From Pigmentiphaga aceris (GTDB taxonomy: Bacteria > Pseudomonadota > Gammaproteobacteria > Burkholderiales > Burkholderiaceae_B), in the NCBI RefSeq assembly GCF_008119665.1, contig NZ_CP043046.1:3534001-3598000 (forward strand): a DNA stretch of 64,000 bases, written 5' to 3'. Made by a program: the position numbers and the translations under genes. Position 1 is the first letter of the stretch. Each line of letters starts with the position of its first letter. Below, one piece after another: positions 35,742-45,516 of this stretch. The notes beneath the pieces were generated by a model. The model saw nothing but the letters and a program-made list of their open reading frames with translations, was not told the DNA's origin and ran no database searches.

Positions 35742-38184
35742 AAACCATGGCCTTCAGATAAATACGGAATTCGCTACCCACGCCCAGCACACTGTCGACC
35801 TCGATGCGACCGCCATGACGATCCACCACCGTTTTCGTGAAGGCCAGACCAAGGCCCACACCCGGCTCGGCGTCGGGCTCGCGTTCACCCAGACGGGCGA
35901 ACTTCTTGAACAACAGCTCACGATCCTCGAAGGCAATGCCACGCCCTTCGTCGCGCACGGCAACACACCAGTCACCCTCTACCTGATACACCGCACACAC
36001 CACGCGGCTCTCACGCGGGCTGAACTTCACGGCGTTGTTCACCAGATTGATGACCGCACGCCGGACCAGTTCGCGGTCGCCCAGGCTTTGCGCCGCGTTG
36101 GGTGGCACATCCACATCAATGGTGATGCGCTTGGATTGCGCCTGGCTCCAGCAATCGTCGGCCGCATCCATCACGATGTCAGCCAGATCGACCGGCTCAC
36201 GCTCGTGTTCAGGCGGCTCGGCACGCGCCAACTGCACGAACGATTCGGCCAGGGCCAGGCTGCGGCTTGCCAGACGGCGAATACGCGACAGCATTTCGGC
36301 TGGCGGCAGCTCGGTGGCGTCTTCGCGATTCAAGGTCAGCAAGGCCAGAATCGCCGTCAGCGGTGACCGCATGTCATGCGACAGGAAACGCATGGCATCG
36401 TCACGACGGCGTTCAGCTTCATGCAGCGCCGCCACGTCGACAAGACTGACGATCCATCCTTCACCATCGGCAAGAGTCATACAGGGCGCGCACTTCAGCA
36501 GGAATTCGGCACCCTTGTCGTCCCGGCACTCCACGCCGTGCTGGTACATCGCAAAGTCGAAACGACTGCCAGAGCCGCCCCACGCGCCGCCACCGACGGG
36601 CGTCAAGCCCGCCAGCAGGGTATCCAGCTTACGGTCATGCAGATTTGCGCTGCTTGCGCCGAAATACGTCGCGGCAGCAAGATTGCCGATCACCACCCGA
36701 CCCGAGGCGTGACACACCAGAATAATGTCGGGCAGACTTTCAATGGCCGCCATCAAAAAGTCGCGCACCGATTGCCGCTCGCGCGAGTAATCGACCTCGG
36801 CGTCATCCGGATCCAGTAACCGGCCATTGGTCGTGGTGTCGTGGTGCGCGTGTCCGTTGCCATTGAGCTGGGCATTCAGCTGCGTGGGATTGGACTGCTT
36901 TGAATGTTGCTGCTTGGAATTCTGTTGATCGGCATTTTGCTGCTTAAGTCCTGGCTGCACAGGACTTGACTGCCTCGGCTTCATCGGCTCGCCATGCAGG
37001 CGTGCTGCCATGACCGGGCCTGCCACCGAATACTCTGCCCGGGGCAGCAGGCTGTTCGCCAGCCTGCGCGTCAAGACCGCAAACACCGGTGCCCCCACCA
37101 GCAGCAAGGCACCAGGAGCCACCCACAGACCGGCAATGCACCAGGCGGCATAACTTGCGCCCACCCCGGCAAAGATAATGGCCGCGCATATCTTGAACGC
37201 GCGCGCAGGCGGGTGCGACCACATTGCCACCAGCAGCAACAGCGCCAGCGAGGCCGTGAACAAGGCGTTCTGCCAGGCGTCGATACGAACATAGGGGTTG
37301 GCATGCAGGAAGGCGTCAGCGATGCCCGCCGAGGTTTCAATACCGACACCCACATGCATCGGGCCGGTACGCATCAACGCACGCGCATCCTGCAACCCCG
37401 ATGCACCTACGCCAACCAGCACGACCTGCCCGGCAAAGACATCCGGCGCGACCTTGCCGTCCATGACGTCCTGGGCCCTGACGGTCGTATAAGGATGCAG
37501 CTGGGCGTGTCTGGCTGACCGGAGCGACCGTGGTTCGGAACCCGGCATCATCGTGGAGCCCGTGCTGACCGACATCAACGCTGCGCGTGTCAGGCCGCCT
37601 CTGAGCATTGGATCGGGCACAACGGTCGTATCGACCACCCCCACCGCCATCTGACGCCACCACCGGTCGTTATCGCCCCCCACTGCCAGCAGGCTATGGC
37701 GCAGCATCGACGCAGCGCTTTCCACATCAGGCCCGTGCCAGGCCATTGCAGGAGCGGGATCCAGCGACGCCTCACCATTGAGCTCACGGCCTGCCAGCAC
37801 CGACTGAAACACCGCCGGCACCAAGGCAGGACTGGTGCCCATCGCAACTGCCAGATGCCGCCCCGTCGGCAGATCCGGCGTAGGCATCGACAAGACCATG
37901 TCCATGCCCACCGCCAGCGGCCGCTGGGCGGAAATTCGCTCCAGCAGATCCGCGTGAACTTCACGCGGCCAGGGCCACCTGCCGATACTGGCCACACAAT
38001 CGGCACCGATGGTGACCACGACGACATCTGCGACCAGCGGCGTTGGCGCGCTTGCCGTATAGCCGTCTCGGATGACTGTGTCCATGCGCCCCAACCCGTT
38101 GCACAGACCCAGTCCCGTTGCCAGAAGCATCACCGCGACACTGAACGCGATACGCTCTGGCTGCTGAACGTAAGACGCCAACAT
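35740..38184 (-). CDS. CHASE2-domain sensor histidine kinase
   Basis: 814 residues: an N-terminal helix, an extracytoplasmic CHASE2 domain (about 35-300, RWPWPREVHADLLERI then LAVGMDMVLSMPTPD), three helices (about 310-385), a Gln/Asn/Ser-rich linker (about 403-443), a PAS-like domain (about 480-560), a HisKA box with the phospho-His in LSHDMRSPLTAI (about 600), and HATPase motifs NLVNNAVKFS, RDEGRGIA and GVGLGLAFTK. The linker is encoded by 15-bp tandem repeats (36,900-36,974), and a 15-bp repeat array follows the stop. The cognate response regulator gene is 92 bp upstream on the same strand. Signal unknown. Confidence 0.9.
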   Translation of the reverse strand: MLASYVQQPERIAFSVAVMLLATGLGLCNGLGRMDTVIRDGYTASAPTPLVADVVVVTIGADCVASIGRWPWPREVHADLLERISAQRPLAVGMDMVLSMPTPDLPTGRHLAVAMGTSPALVPAVFQSVLAGRELNGEASLDPAPAMAWHGPDVESAASMLRHSLLAVGGDNDRWWRQMAVGVVDTTVVPDPMLRGGLTRAALMSVSTGSTMMPGSEPRSLRSARHAQLHPYTTVRAQDVMDGKVAPDVFAGQVVLVGVGASGLQDARALMRTGPMHVGVGIETSAGIADAFLHANPYVRIDAWQNALFTASLALLLLVAMWSHPPARAFKICAAIIFAGVGASYAAWCIAGLWVAPGALLLVGAPVFAVLTRRLANSLLPRAEYSVAGPVMAARLHGEPMKPRQSSPVQPGLKQQNADQQNSKQQHSKQSNPTQLNAQLNGNGHAHHDTTTNGRLLDPDDAEVDYSRERQSVRDFLMAAIESLPDIILVCHASGRVVIGNLAAATYFGASSANLHDRKLDTLLAGLTPVGGGAWGGSGSRFDFAMYQHGVECRDDKGAEFLLKCAPCMTLADGEGWIVSLVDVAALHEAERRRDDAMRFLSHDMRSPLTAILALLTLNREDATELPPAEMLSRIRRLASRSLALAESFVQLARAEPPEHEREPVDLADIVMDAADDCWSQAQSKRITIDVDVPPNAAQSLGDRELVRRAVINLVNNAVKFSPRESRVVCAVYQVEGDWCVAVRDEGRGIAFEDRELLFKKFARLGEREPDAEPGVGLGLAFTKTVVDRHGGRIEVDSVLGVGSEFRIYLKAMV
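36900..36974 (-). repeat. 15-bp degenerate tandem repeat (about five units) in the kinase linker
   Basis: Contiguous plus-strand units TTGAATGTTGCTGCT, TGGAATTCTGTTGAT, CGGCATTTTGCTGCT, TAAGTCCTGGCTGCA and CAGGACTTGACTGCC. They encode a Gln/Asn/Ser-rich linker between the membrane part and the PAS domain. Confidence 0.65.
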
Positions 38185-38276
38185 GGCGATTCACCGACGC
38201 GTAACTGACTGCCACAGGGTAGGTACGACACAATCTGTCGGATGGATCGTCAACGGCTGGTGTAAAGGTGTCGTGT

Positions 38277-38987
38277 TCATGCCTGCTCTCCTTCATCTGC
38301 CGTGGGATCGACCGCCTCGAAGCGATAACCAAGTCCGTACACCGGTGTGAGTCGGTAACCGTTTTGCGGCCGCAGTTCCAGCTTGCGTCGAAGTTGGGAC
38401 ACATGCGTGGACACCGTCCGGGTATCGACCCCTGCTCTGCCCCACAACTCGCTCAACAAATGCTCGTGCGATAACAATCGCCCCGCATTTCGGAACAGAA
38501 AAAGCGCCAGCTCGTATTCTTTCGGCTTGAGCGGTACGGGCTGCTCACGCAGCGCCAGTTGCCGGCGATGCAAGTCGAAGGAATACACGCCGAATATCGT
38601 GGCCGGGCTGCGGATCAGGTCCGGGTAGGCCCGCCGAAGCAAGGCAGTAACCCGTGCTTTGAGTTCCTGCGGGCGGATCGGCTTGATCATGTAATCGTCG
38701 GCACCAGCATCCAGCCCTTCAATCACATCTTCTTCGCCGCCACGACTGGTGACGAACAAAACGGGCACCTGTTCGCGGATATGACGCCGCACCCAGGCAA
38801 CCACCTCTGGTCCTTCGACGTGAGGCACGTGCCAATCCAGAATGAACATGTCGAACCGATCTCGGTGCAGCGCGCGAAGCAGCGCCCGTCCGTCGTCGAA
38901 TAAATGGCAATCGTGATCGAGTCGAATCAACGCGCTTTGAATCGATCGCGCGTGCGCAGGATCATCTTCGAGTATCGCTATGCGCAT
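38277..38987 (-). CDS. OmpR-family response regulator
   Basis: 236 residues. Receiver domain with acidic pocket EDD (residues 7-9), phospho-acceptor Asp in MFILDWHVPHVEGPEV (about 51) and Lys in DDYMIKPIRPQELKARV, followed by an OmpR/PhoB winged helix (LKPKEYELALFLFRNAGRLLSHEHLLSELWGR, a landmark near 150-180; then DTRTVSTHVSQLRRKL). The kinase gene follows 92 bp downstream. Together they form a two-component system of the CHASE2-kinase type; target genes are not evident. Confidence 0.93.
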   Translation of the reverse strand: MRIAILEDDPAHARSIQSALIRLDHDCHLFDDGRALLRALHRDRFDMFILDWHVPHVEGPEVVAWVRRHIREQVPVLFVTSRGGEEDVIEGLDAGADDYMIKPIRPQELKARVTALLRRAYPDLIRSPATIFGVYSFDLHRRQLALREQPVPLKPKEYELALFLFRNAGRLLSHEHLLSELWGRAGVDTRTVSTHVSQLRRKLELRPQNGYRLTPVYGLGYRFEAVDPTADEGEQA

Positions 38988-39433
38988 TACTTACCGCCGC
39001 TTTGTTGCCTGGGTGGTCCGGCTGATCGGACTAGCCGGTCGGGTGACTTCTAGCCCAAGCTTAACGTGCCGTTCATGGCTTGGTTGCTATGCTTTCGACC
39101 CGTTCTAAATTGTTTATGTTGAGCGACAAACGGACATCTGTTGAGCATCTTGCAGCCGTGCAAGGCAGAAAAGATATCTGCTTAATTTATGTCCCAACGA
39201 CTCATCCTGACAGGCTTGGCAGGGTGGGAGACTACTAGTGCGGAAATAGTGCCGAATACCGAAATAAATCACCAGCCCGGCACGAAAATTTCCGCCCAAT
39301 AAAAAAAGCCTTCCCGAAGGAAGGCTTTTGATAACAAACCCAATCATTTTCAGATCCGCCAGCCCTTTCGGACTGGCGGTAGTTATTACCGGATAATCGG
39401 TAATATTTTCTGATTGGTCTATTACCCTACCGA
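38988..39433. other. Gap downstream of ilvC and upstream of the response regulator gene
   Basis: 446 bp with no supported gene. It contains the ilvC terminator (39,299-39,330), a 7-bp GC stem (39,356-39,379) and an 8-bp inverted repeat TATTACCG / CGGTAATA (39,384-39,405) in the ilvC 3' untranslated region, and presumably the response-regulator promoter at its left part. Confidence 0.6.
39299..39330 (-). terminator. Rho-independent terminator of ilvC
   Basis: Stem AAGCCTTCC / GGAAGGCTT with CGAA loop. On the minus strand it is followed by TTTTTTTATT, a strong T-tract. Located about 105 bp after the ilvC stop. Confidence 0.9.
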
Positions 39434-40528
<1,095 letters not shown>

Positions 40529-40564
40529 TCAGGAAGGTATTTCAGCAAAGCTGCGGATGGGCAA

Positions 40565-41056
40565 TCAAATCTTCAGGATTCGTTCGCCGCGTCCTACCCC
40601 GCAACTGCCCGTCCGGACGGTTTCGAGAATCGCAGTGCGATCAAGGGCTTCGATGAAACCATCAAGCTTGCTTTTATCGCCCGTCAATTCCACGGTGTAG
40701 CTCTTTTCGGTCACGTCGATGATGCGGCCACGGAAAATATCCGCCATCCGCTTCATTTCTTCGCGTTCCTTGCCGACCGCACGCACCTTGATCAGCATCA
40801 GCTCGCGTTCGATGTGGGCACCTTCGACCAGATCGACGACCTTGACCACTTCAACCAGGCGGTTCAGATGCTTGGTGATCTGTTCGATCACGTCGTCCGA
40901 ACCGCTGGTCACCACGGTCATACGTGACAGGGTGGAATCCTCGGTGGGGGCCACCGTGAGGGTTTCAATGTTGTAGCCACGTGCAGAGAACAGACCCACC
41001 ACGCGCGAAAGCGCGCCAGGTTCGTTCTCGAGAAGCACAGAAATAATGTGTCGCAT
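40565..41056 (-). CDS. ilvN: Acetolactate synthase small (regulatory) subunit
   Basis: 163 residues (IlvH/IlvN type). An ACT domain at residues 1-75 (MRHIISVLLENEPGALSRVVGLFSARGYN... with the Gly/Asn valine-binding turn) confers valine feedback inhibition on IlvB, followed by the C-terminal half ending in GSCGVGRGERILKI. Starts 10 bases after the ilvB stop, consistent with a coupled transcript and complex. The E. coli homologue of this layout is ilvH; the two symbols are used for the same role. Confidence 0.96.
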   Translation of the reverse strand: MRHIISVLLENEPGALSRVVGLFSARGYNIETLTVAPTEDSTLSRMTVVTSGSDDVIEQITKHLNRLVEVVKVVDLVEGAHIERELMLIKVRAVGKEREEMKRMADIFRGRIIDVTEKSYTVELTGDKSKLDGFIEALDRTAILETVRTGSCGVGRGERILKI

Positions 41057-41066
41057 GCGTGCTCCC

Positions 41067-42785
41067 TTACAGATCTTCAGAACCGAGCAACATCTCGGTC
41101 AGCCCCTTGCCGGCCTTGACCATCGGCCAGACGTTTTCGGTCTGATCGGTGATGAAGTCCAGGAACACCAGGCGATTCTTGGCAGCAAATGCTTCGCGCA
41201 AGGCACCTTCCACGTCGGCAGGCTTCTCGATACGCACGCCGATATGCCCGTAGGCCTCGGCCAGCTTCACGAAGTCGGGCAGCGAATCCATGTACGACTC
41301 GGAATAACGCGAACCGTAGTCGATCTGTTGCCACTGGCGAACCATGCCCAGGAAACGGTTGTTCAGGCAGATGATCTTCGGGCTCAAGCGGTACTGCTGG
41401 CAGGTGGACAATTCCTGGATGTTCATCTGGATCGAGGCTTCGCCTGTCACCACTGCCACATCGGCACCCGGATTGGCCATTTGCACACCCATGGCGTAGG
41501 GCAAGCCCACCCCCATGGTGCCCAGGCCACCGGAATTGATCCAGCGACGCGGCTTGTTGAAGCCGTAATACTGCGCCGCCCACATCTGGTGCTGGCCCAC
41601 GTCGGAGGTCACGAAGGCATCACCGTGCGTGATCTTGCACAGCGTTTCGATCACGTACTGCGGCTTGATGACGGTGTCCGAATGCGCGAACTTCAGGCAT
41701 TCCTTGCCACGCCACTGCGAAATCTGCTGCCACCACTTGCTGAGCGCGCCAGCGTCCAGGCTTTGCTGCGCAGCTTCCAGCTGGTTGATCAGTTCGATCA
41801 GCACTTCGCGCACGTCGCCCACGATCGGCACGTCGACCTTCACGCGCTTGGAAATCGACGACGGGTCGATATCGATGTGCACGATCTTGCGCGGATGCTG
41901 CGCAAAGTGTTTGGTATTGCCGATCACGCGGTCATCGAAGCGCGCGCCCACGGCCAGCAACACGTCGCAATGATGCATTGCCATGTTGGCTTCGTAGGTG
42001 CCGTGCATGCCAAGCATGCCGACAAAGCGCTCGCTGCTGGCGGGGTATGCACCCAGACCCATCAGGGTGTTGGTACACGGTCCACCGATCAGATCGACCA
42101 GGCGAGCCAGCTCTGCGGAAGCGTTTGCCAGGACCACACCGCCACCGGCGTAGATCATCGGGCGTTCGGCTTGCAGCAGCAATTGCACGGCTTTCTTGAT
42201 CTGACCCGTATGGCCCTTGCTGACCGGCGAGTACGAGCGCATGCGGACTTCGTCCGGGTACACGTACTTGCACTTGGCCATCTGGACATCTTTGGGGATG
42301 TCCACCAGCACGGGGCCGGGGCGACCGGTGCGTGCAATGTAGAACGCACGCTTCATGGTCTCGGCCAGGTCTTTCACGTCCTTGACCAGGAAGTTGTGCT
42401 TCACGCAGGGGCGAGTAATGCCCACGGTGTCGCATTCCTGGAAGGCGTCGAGGCCGATGGCATGCGTAGGCACCTGACCGGACAGGATCACCATGGGGAT
42501 CGAGTCGAGGTGGGCCGTGGCAATACCGGTGATTGCGTTCGTCACACCCGGGCCGCTGGTAACCAGGGCAACGCCGGTTTTCTGCGACGAGCGCGAATAA
42601 GCGTCAGCCGCGTGGATGGCAGCTTGCTCGTGCCGCACGAGGATGTGCTTGAACTTGTCTTGTTTGAAGATTTCGTCGTAGATATAAAGCACTGCACCAC
42701 CGGGGTAGCCAAACACATGTTCGACTTGCTCTTCGGCGAGGCAGCGCACGACGATCTCGGCGCCGCTGAGTTCCATGGATGTCAT
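41067..42785 (-). CDS. ilvB: Acetolactate synthase catalytic subunit
   Basis: 572 residues from the ATG at 42785. Thiamine-diphosphate-dependent condensation of two pyruvate molecules (or pyruvate plus 2-oxobutyrate). N-terminal TPP domain with the conserved Glu in LAEEQVEHVFGYPGGAV, a central FAD-binding region (GSRFDDRV-like VGARFDDRVIGN), and the C-terminal TPP/Mg motif VVTGEASIQMNIQELSTCQQ. The reading frame stays open far upstream (to 43037), but the family-typical start is MTSMELSGAEIVV; the precise start (42785 or 42776) lacks a clear ribosome site. Feeds ilvN and ilvC downstream. Confidence 0.94.
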   Translation of the reverse strand: MTSMELSGAEIVVRCLAEEQVEHVFGYPGGAVLYIYDEIFKQDKFKHILVRHEQAAIHAADAYSRSSQKTGVALVTSGPGVTNAITGIATAHLDSIPMVILSGQVPTHAIGLDAFQECDTVGITRPCVKHNFLVKDVKDLAETMKRAFYIARTGRPGPVLVDIPKDVQMAKCKYVYPDEVRMRSYSPVSKGHTGQIKKAVQLLLQAERPMIYAGGGVVLANASAELARLVDLIGGPCTNTLMGLGAYPASSERFVGMLGMHGTYEANMAMHHCDVLLAVGARFDDRVIGNTKHFAQHPRKIVHIDIDPSSISKRVKVDVPIVGDVREVLIELINQLEAAQQSLDAGALSKWWQQISQWRGKECLKFAHSDTVIKPQYVIETLCKITHGDAFVTSDVGQHQMWAAQYYGFNKPRRWINSGGLGTMGVGLPYAMGVQMANPGADVAVVTGEASIQMNIQELSTCQQYRLSPKIICLNNRFLGMVRQWQQIDYGSRYSESYMDSLPDFVKLAEAYGHIGVRIEKPADVEGALREAFAAKNRLVFLDFITDQTENVWPMVKAGKGLTEMLLGSEDL

Positions 42786-43316
42786 CCATTCAAGATCGAC
42801 ACTGACACCCCGGTTCGCATCTGCCTTCTGGGCAGTTAAAAGCGTGATCCGCGCAGTAACCGTCAACACAATCGACGCTTTTCGGTTCACGGAACCGATC
42901 CGCTCGAACGCCTTGCCGACCCTGAACGCATCCACCGGAATGGGTGCTGAAGGTTGAAACGGAAGTCTGTGGACCGGAGAACCCGGTAAGGCCCAAAACG
43001 CTCGTGGCGTGGTCCGCAGATCAAGTTTGGCGCACATGCAAGCCGACGAGTGAGCCGGTCTTGCGAGGGCCTGATCAGGAAAGCTAGGTTTGTTTCCTGA
43101 CGGTATGACAATCTATCGCGTCGTTATAAGAGGGTCAAGTGACGGCACGGCCAAATGCCCGTGAATCGCGCAGTTTCGCAACGAAACGGGGCAATCCGCA
43201 CCAGTATGTGGCACGCAGATGCCGCAACGCCGCAACCGCCTGAACGACAGCCCGTCCGGGCAGTCCCTTAGGCTGGATCAAAACCGGCAGATGCAAGCCG
43301 GGTTATCGTTGCGAGC
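42786..43316. other. Divergent ilvB leader / RDD gene region
   Basis: 531 bp with no separate gene supported. It contains the ilvB promoter candidate at 43,110-43,138, about 325 bases before the ilvB ATG, giving a long leader that holds a stem TCAGGAAA / TTTCCTGA near 43,073-43,104. The ilvB frame is open throughout the last 250 bases of the leader, with a short Val/Ile/Leu/Thr-rich stretch (SIVLTVTARITLLT). Confidence 0.5.
43110..43138 (-). promoter_or_regulatory. Sigma-70-like promoter for ilvBNC
   Basis: On the minus strand TTGACC is followed after exactly 17 bases by TAGATT, close to the TTGACA / TATAAT consensus, upstream of ilvB. Confidence 0.6.
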
Positions 43317-43808
43317 ATGACCCAGCCCCCTGCCCCGTCGGTATCTGCCGCCATGCGCGTCACCTCTGCCCCCAACCCGGCCCGTGCGGCTGCCCCCACA
43401 CCAGGCCGCTGGCGACGCTTCGCCTGCATGATGTACGAGGCCATTCTGCTTTTCGGAGTGTTGTTCACCGCCGAATATCTGTTCGACACGCTGACGCAGA
43501 GCAAACACGCGTTGGCCTTGCGTGAATGGCGCCAGCTTTGGCTGTTTCTGGTGATTGGCACCTATTTCATTATCAGCTGGCGACTGGGTGGACAAACCCT
43601 GGCCATGAAAACCTGGGGCATCCGCCTGGTGGACCGCGACGGCAGCAAGATCGGGCTGGGCAAAAGCATGGCACGGTACGTCTTGTGCTGGCCGGTGACG
43701 CTTACCGGCCTGGGATTTGTGTGGTCGTATTTCGATCGGGACAAGCAATTCCCGCACGACCGCCTGCTGGGTACACGATTGATCATGACAGGAGAGGGCC
43801 ACTATTGA
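43317..43808 (+). CDS. RDD-family membrane protein
   Basis: 163 residues with an Arg at the start of the first helix (GRWRRFACMMYEAILLFGVLF), a second helix (LWLFLVIGTYFIISW) and the conserved Arg/Asp-rich GQTLAMKTWGIRLVDRDGSKIG followed by RYVLCWPVTL and the end DRLLGTRL, which defines the RDD family (small four-helix membrane proteins of unknown or transport-related function). Its stop shares a base with the next gene's ATG (TGATG). Divergent from ilvB. Confidence 0.85.
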   Translation: MTQPPAPSVSAAMRVTSAPNPARAAAPTPGRWRRFACMMYEAILLFGVLFTAEYLFDTLTQSKHALALREWRQLWLFLVIGTYFIISWRLGGQTLAMKTWGIRLVDRDGSKIGLGKSMARYVLCWPVTLTGLGFVWSYFDRDKQFPHDRLLGTRLIMTGEGHY

Positions 43809-43897
43809 TGCAGGGATCGACAGACGTGAGACAAGTTGCTGAATTACCTTCTTCCCGTACCTTGAATACCCATCGCCACGCATGTCGCGGTGTCAGC

Positions 43898-45055
43898 ATG
43901 AACATGCGCCTGGGCATGATTGCCGCTGCCTTGCTGAGCATGGCGGCCTTGTCACCGGCACACGCACAGCGTCAGGGCAACACCCAGTGGGCAGCGAATG
44001 CGCCTGGCAGCAGTTGCAAGGTATGGGGCCCATCGATGCTGATCAGCGCGGGCGGTGATCAATCCGATTACCTGATGCGCTACCAGGGTGCCTGCAAGGA
44101 TGGCGTGGCCAACGGGGCTGGCACGGCAACCTGGCTGTATCGCTGGGTGGATGGCAAGGTCCATTCCACCTGGAAGGGCAATTTCGTGAACGGCATCTTC
44201 GTTGGCCAGCAACCCGTGCGCAGCGTGACCGGCATGCCCGGCGACCGGTTCCTGATTCCGCTTGAAGGCACTGCCCCGCGCGTGCTGCTGCTCAGTCGCA
44301 GCGAGCAGACCGGCGCACTTGATATGTGCAAGATCGAAAAAGTCTTCGTGGAAGCAGGCACCGGGCCGAATGCGCTCGACCTGGAGAACGACGATGCCAC
44401 CAAGGCAGCCTTGTCACAGGCCGTCGATGTCGTGCGCAAGCAGTGCCCGCAGGCCGGACGCCTGAGCCTGGAAGTCTATGCCGGCCCGATACAACCCGAC
44501 GCCAACGGCCGTATTCAGAACCCCCTGGTGACTGCCGCCGTGCGCGAGGACGACAGCGCCCTGGCCAGCTACAACAACCGGAACAGTGACGCCAAGCGCC
44601 GTGCCGTGCAGACCGCTGCGCGCGCAGAGCAGGATGCTGTCAGCCGCACCCGTTTCATGGACTTCAGCCGCCGCCATGCGCTGAGCACCTGGGCGCTCAG
44701 CAGCCAGCTCGATGAAAACCCGTTCCTGTTCAGCGGCCAACGTGTCGGGTTGATGCTGCAACTGGAACGCATGGTGAGCCCCAATCAGGCCATCGTGCGC
44801 GATCTGCGTGAACGCGCAGGCGGCAGCCTGCTGCTGACCGGCATCACGCCCGAAACCTTCCGTGGCAGTTATGCCGTGGTTGCTGCCACCGTGGCCCCGC
44901 AACGCGCCAAACTCGAAAATACGTATCGCGGTGAGATTACCGAAGTGCAGGCAATCGAAGCCCTGCCCTGCGCCGACCGTTATTGCCAGGAATGGACCGG
45001 TTGGATGCGGCTGGGCGAGCCGCTGGCCTGGGGCAAGCCGATGCGCTGGGATTGA
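43898..45055 (+). CDS. Exported MORN-like protein of unknown function
   Basis: About 385 residues with a Sec signal MNMRLGMIAAALLSMAALSP and cleavage after AHAQ. The mature N-terminal part resembles a MORN-type repeat (YQGACKDGVANGAGTATWLYRW followed by STWKGNFVNGIFVGQQ). The remainder, with four cysteines including CKIEKVF and CADRYCQEW, is unfamiliar. Another start at 43808 (MQGSTDV...), coupled to the RDD stop and preceded by AGGAGAGG, would give a 30-residue-longer n-region; I chose 43898 for the normal signal-peptide shape. Ends in a tandem-repeat block and a terminator. Confidence 0.7.
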   Translation: MNMRLGMIAAALLSMAALSPAHAQRQGNTQWAANAPGSSCKVWGPSMLISAGGDQSDYLMRYQGACKDGVANGAGTATWLYRWVDGKVHSTWKGNFVNGIFVGQQPVRSVTGMPGDRFLIPLEGTAPRVLLLSRSEQTGALDMCKIEKVFVEAGTGPNALDLENDDATKAALSQAVDVVRKQCPQAGRLSLEVYAGPIQPDANGRIQNPLVTAAVREDDSALASYNNRNSDAKRRAVQTAARAEQDAVSRTRFMDFSRRHALSTWALSSQLDENPFLFSGQRVGLMLQLERMVSPNQAIVRDLRERAGGSLLLTGITPETFRGSYAVVAATVAPQRAKLENTYRGEITEVQAIEALPCADRYCQEWTGWMRLGEPLAWGKPMRWD

Positions 45056-45102
45056 TGTGCACTAGACTGACATGCGCTGGACTGAAATGCACTGGGACTG
45101 AA
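45041..45102. repeat. Degenerate ~15-bp tandem repeat starting at the gene end
   Basis: Four units aligned on ATGCGCTGG-ACTGA (ATGCGCTGGGATTG, ATGTGCACTAGACTGAC, ATGCGCTGGACTGAA, ATGCACTGGGACTGAA). The first unit is the last codons of the MORN-like gene, so the array duplicates the coding end past its stop. Confidence 0.7.
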
Positions 45103-45144
45103 ATCGCCCATTTGCCATAAATTTCCGACCGCATGACCCTCGCC

Positions 45145-45182
45145 AATCCCCACCCTCATTCGAACGGTGGGGATTTTTTTCG
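45145..45182 (+). terminator. Rho-independent terminator after the MORN-like gene
   Basis: Stem AATCCCCACC / GGTGGGGATT with a 12-base loop, followed by seven T residues. It insulates the downstream gene array from readthrough. Confidence 0.9.
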
Positions 45183-45375
45183 TTTTGAACCCGGGTAAAT
45201 GCAAGCCAATTTTAGAGTTGCATCCGGATGCCACAACGGTCGAGTTGTGCTCCCTGTCCAAGGTATACAAACGCTGGTCGATAAAACCCCACGCCTTTGC
45301 ACCCTTGACTGCGTCATGCCGATGACGAGGAGAGCCTTGCATGACGATCCAGCACGACACCACTCAAGCCCGTCA

Positions 45376-45505
45376 GGGGCTGCCTGCCGCCCAGCGCCAG
45401 GACAAACGGTTGCTGCGCCAGGGGCTTTTTCTTCCATGCGCCCGTCAGCCTGATGCAGTGGCAGATCATTGCCGTATCGGTATTCCACGAAAGCCAAACC
45501 GCCAA
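45376..45505 (+). pseudogene. Degraded 3' fragment of a D-family gene
   Basis: About 45,425-45,490 encodes GFFFHAPVSLMQWQIIAVSV followed by FHESQTAN, matching the C-terminus of the intact D2 gene (GYFFHVYVSLVFWQTIAVSV then FHESQAAD, 48,560-48,664). Further left (45,376-45,425) a different frame gives GLPAAQRQDK, like KLPPDAFQDA in D2, so a frameshift has occurred. No start or complete domain remains. It is a remnant of a lost paralogue at the left edge of the array, and the P1 gene begins just after it. Confidence 0.7.
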
Positions 45506-45516
45506 TCGGGCCACGA

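Noticed and set aside
42786..43037. An 84-residue N-terminal extension of IlvB
   Set aside because: The open frame continues, but the extension lacks similarity to acetolactate synthases, which begin at MELSGAEIV; it overlaps the leader.
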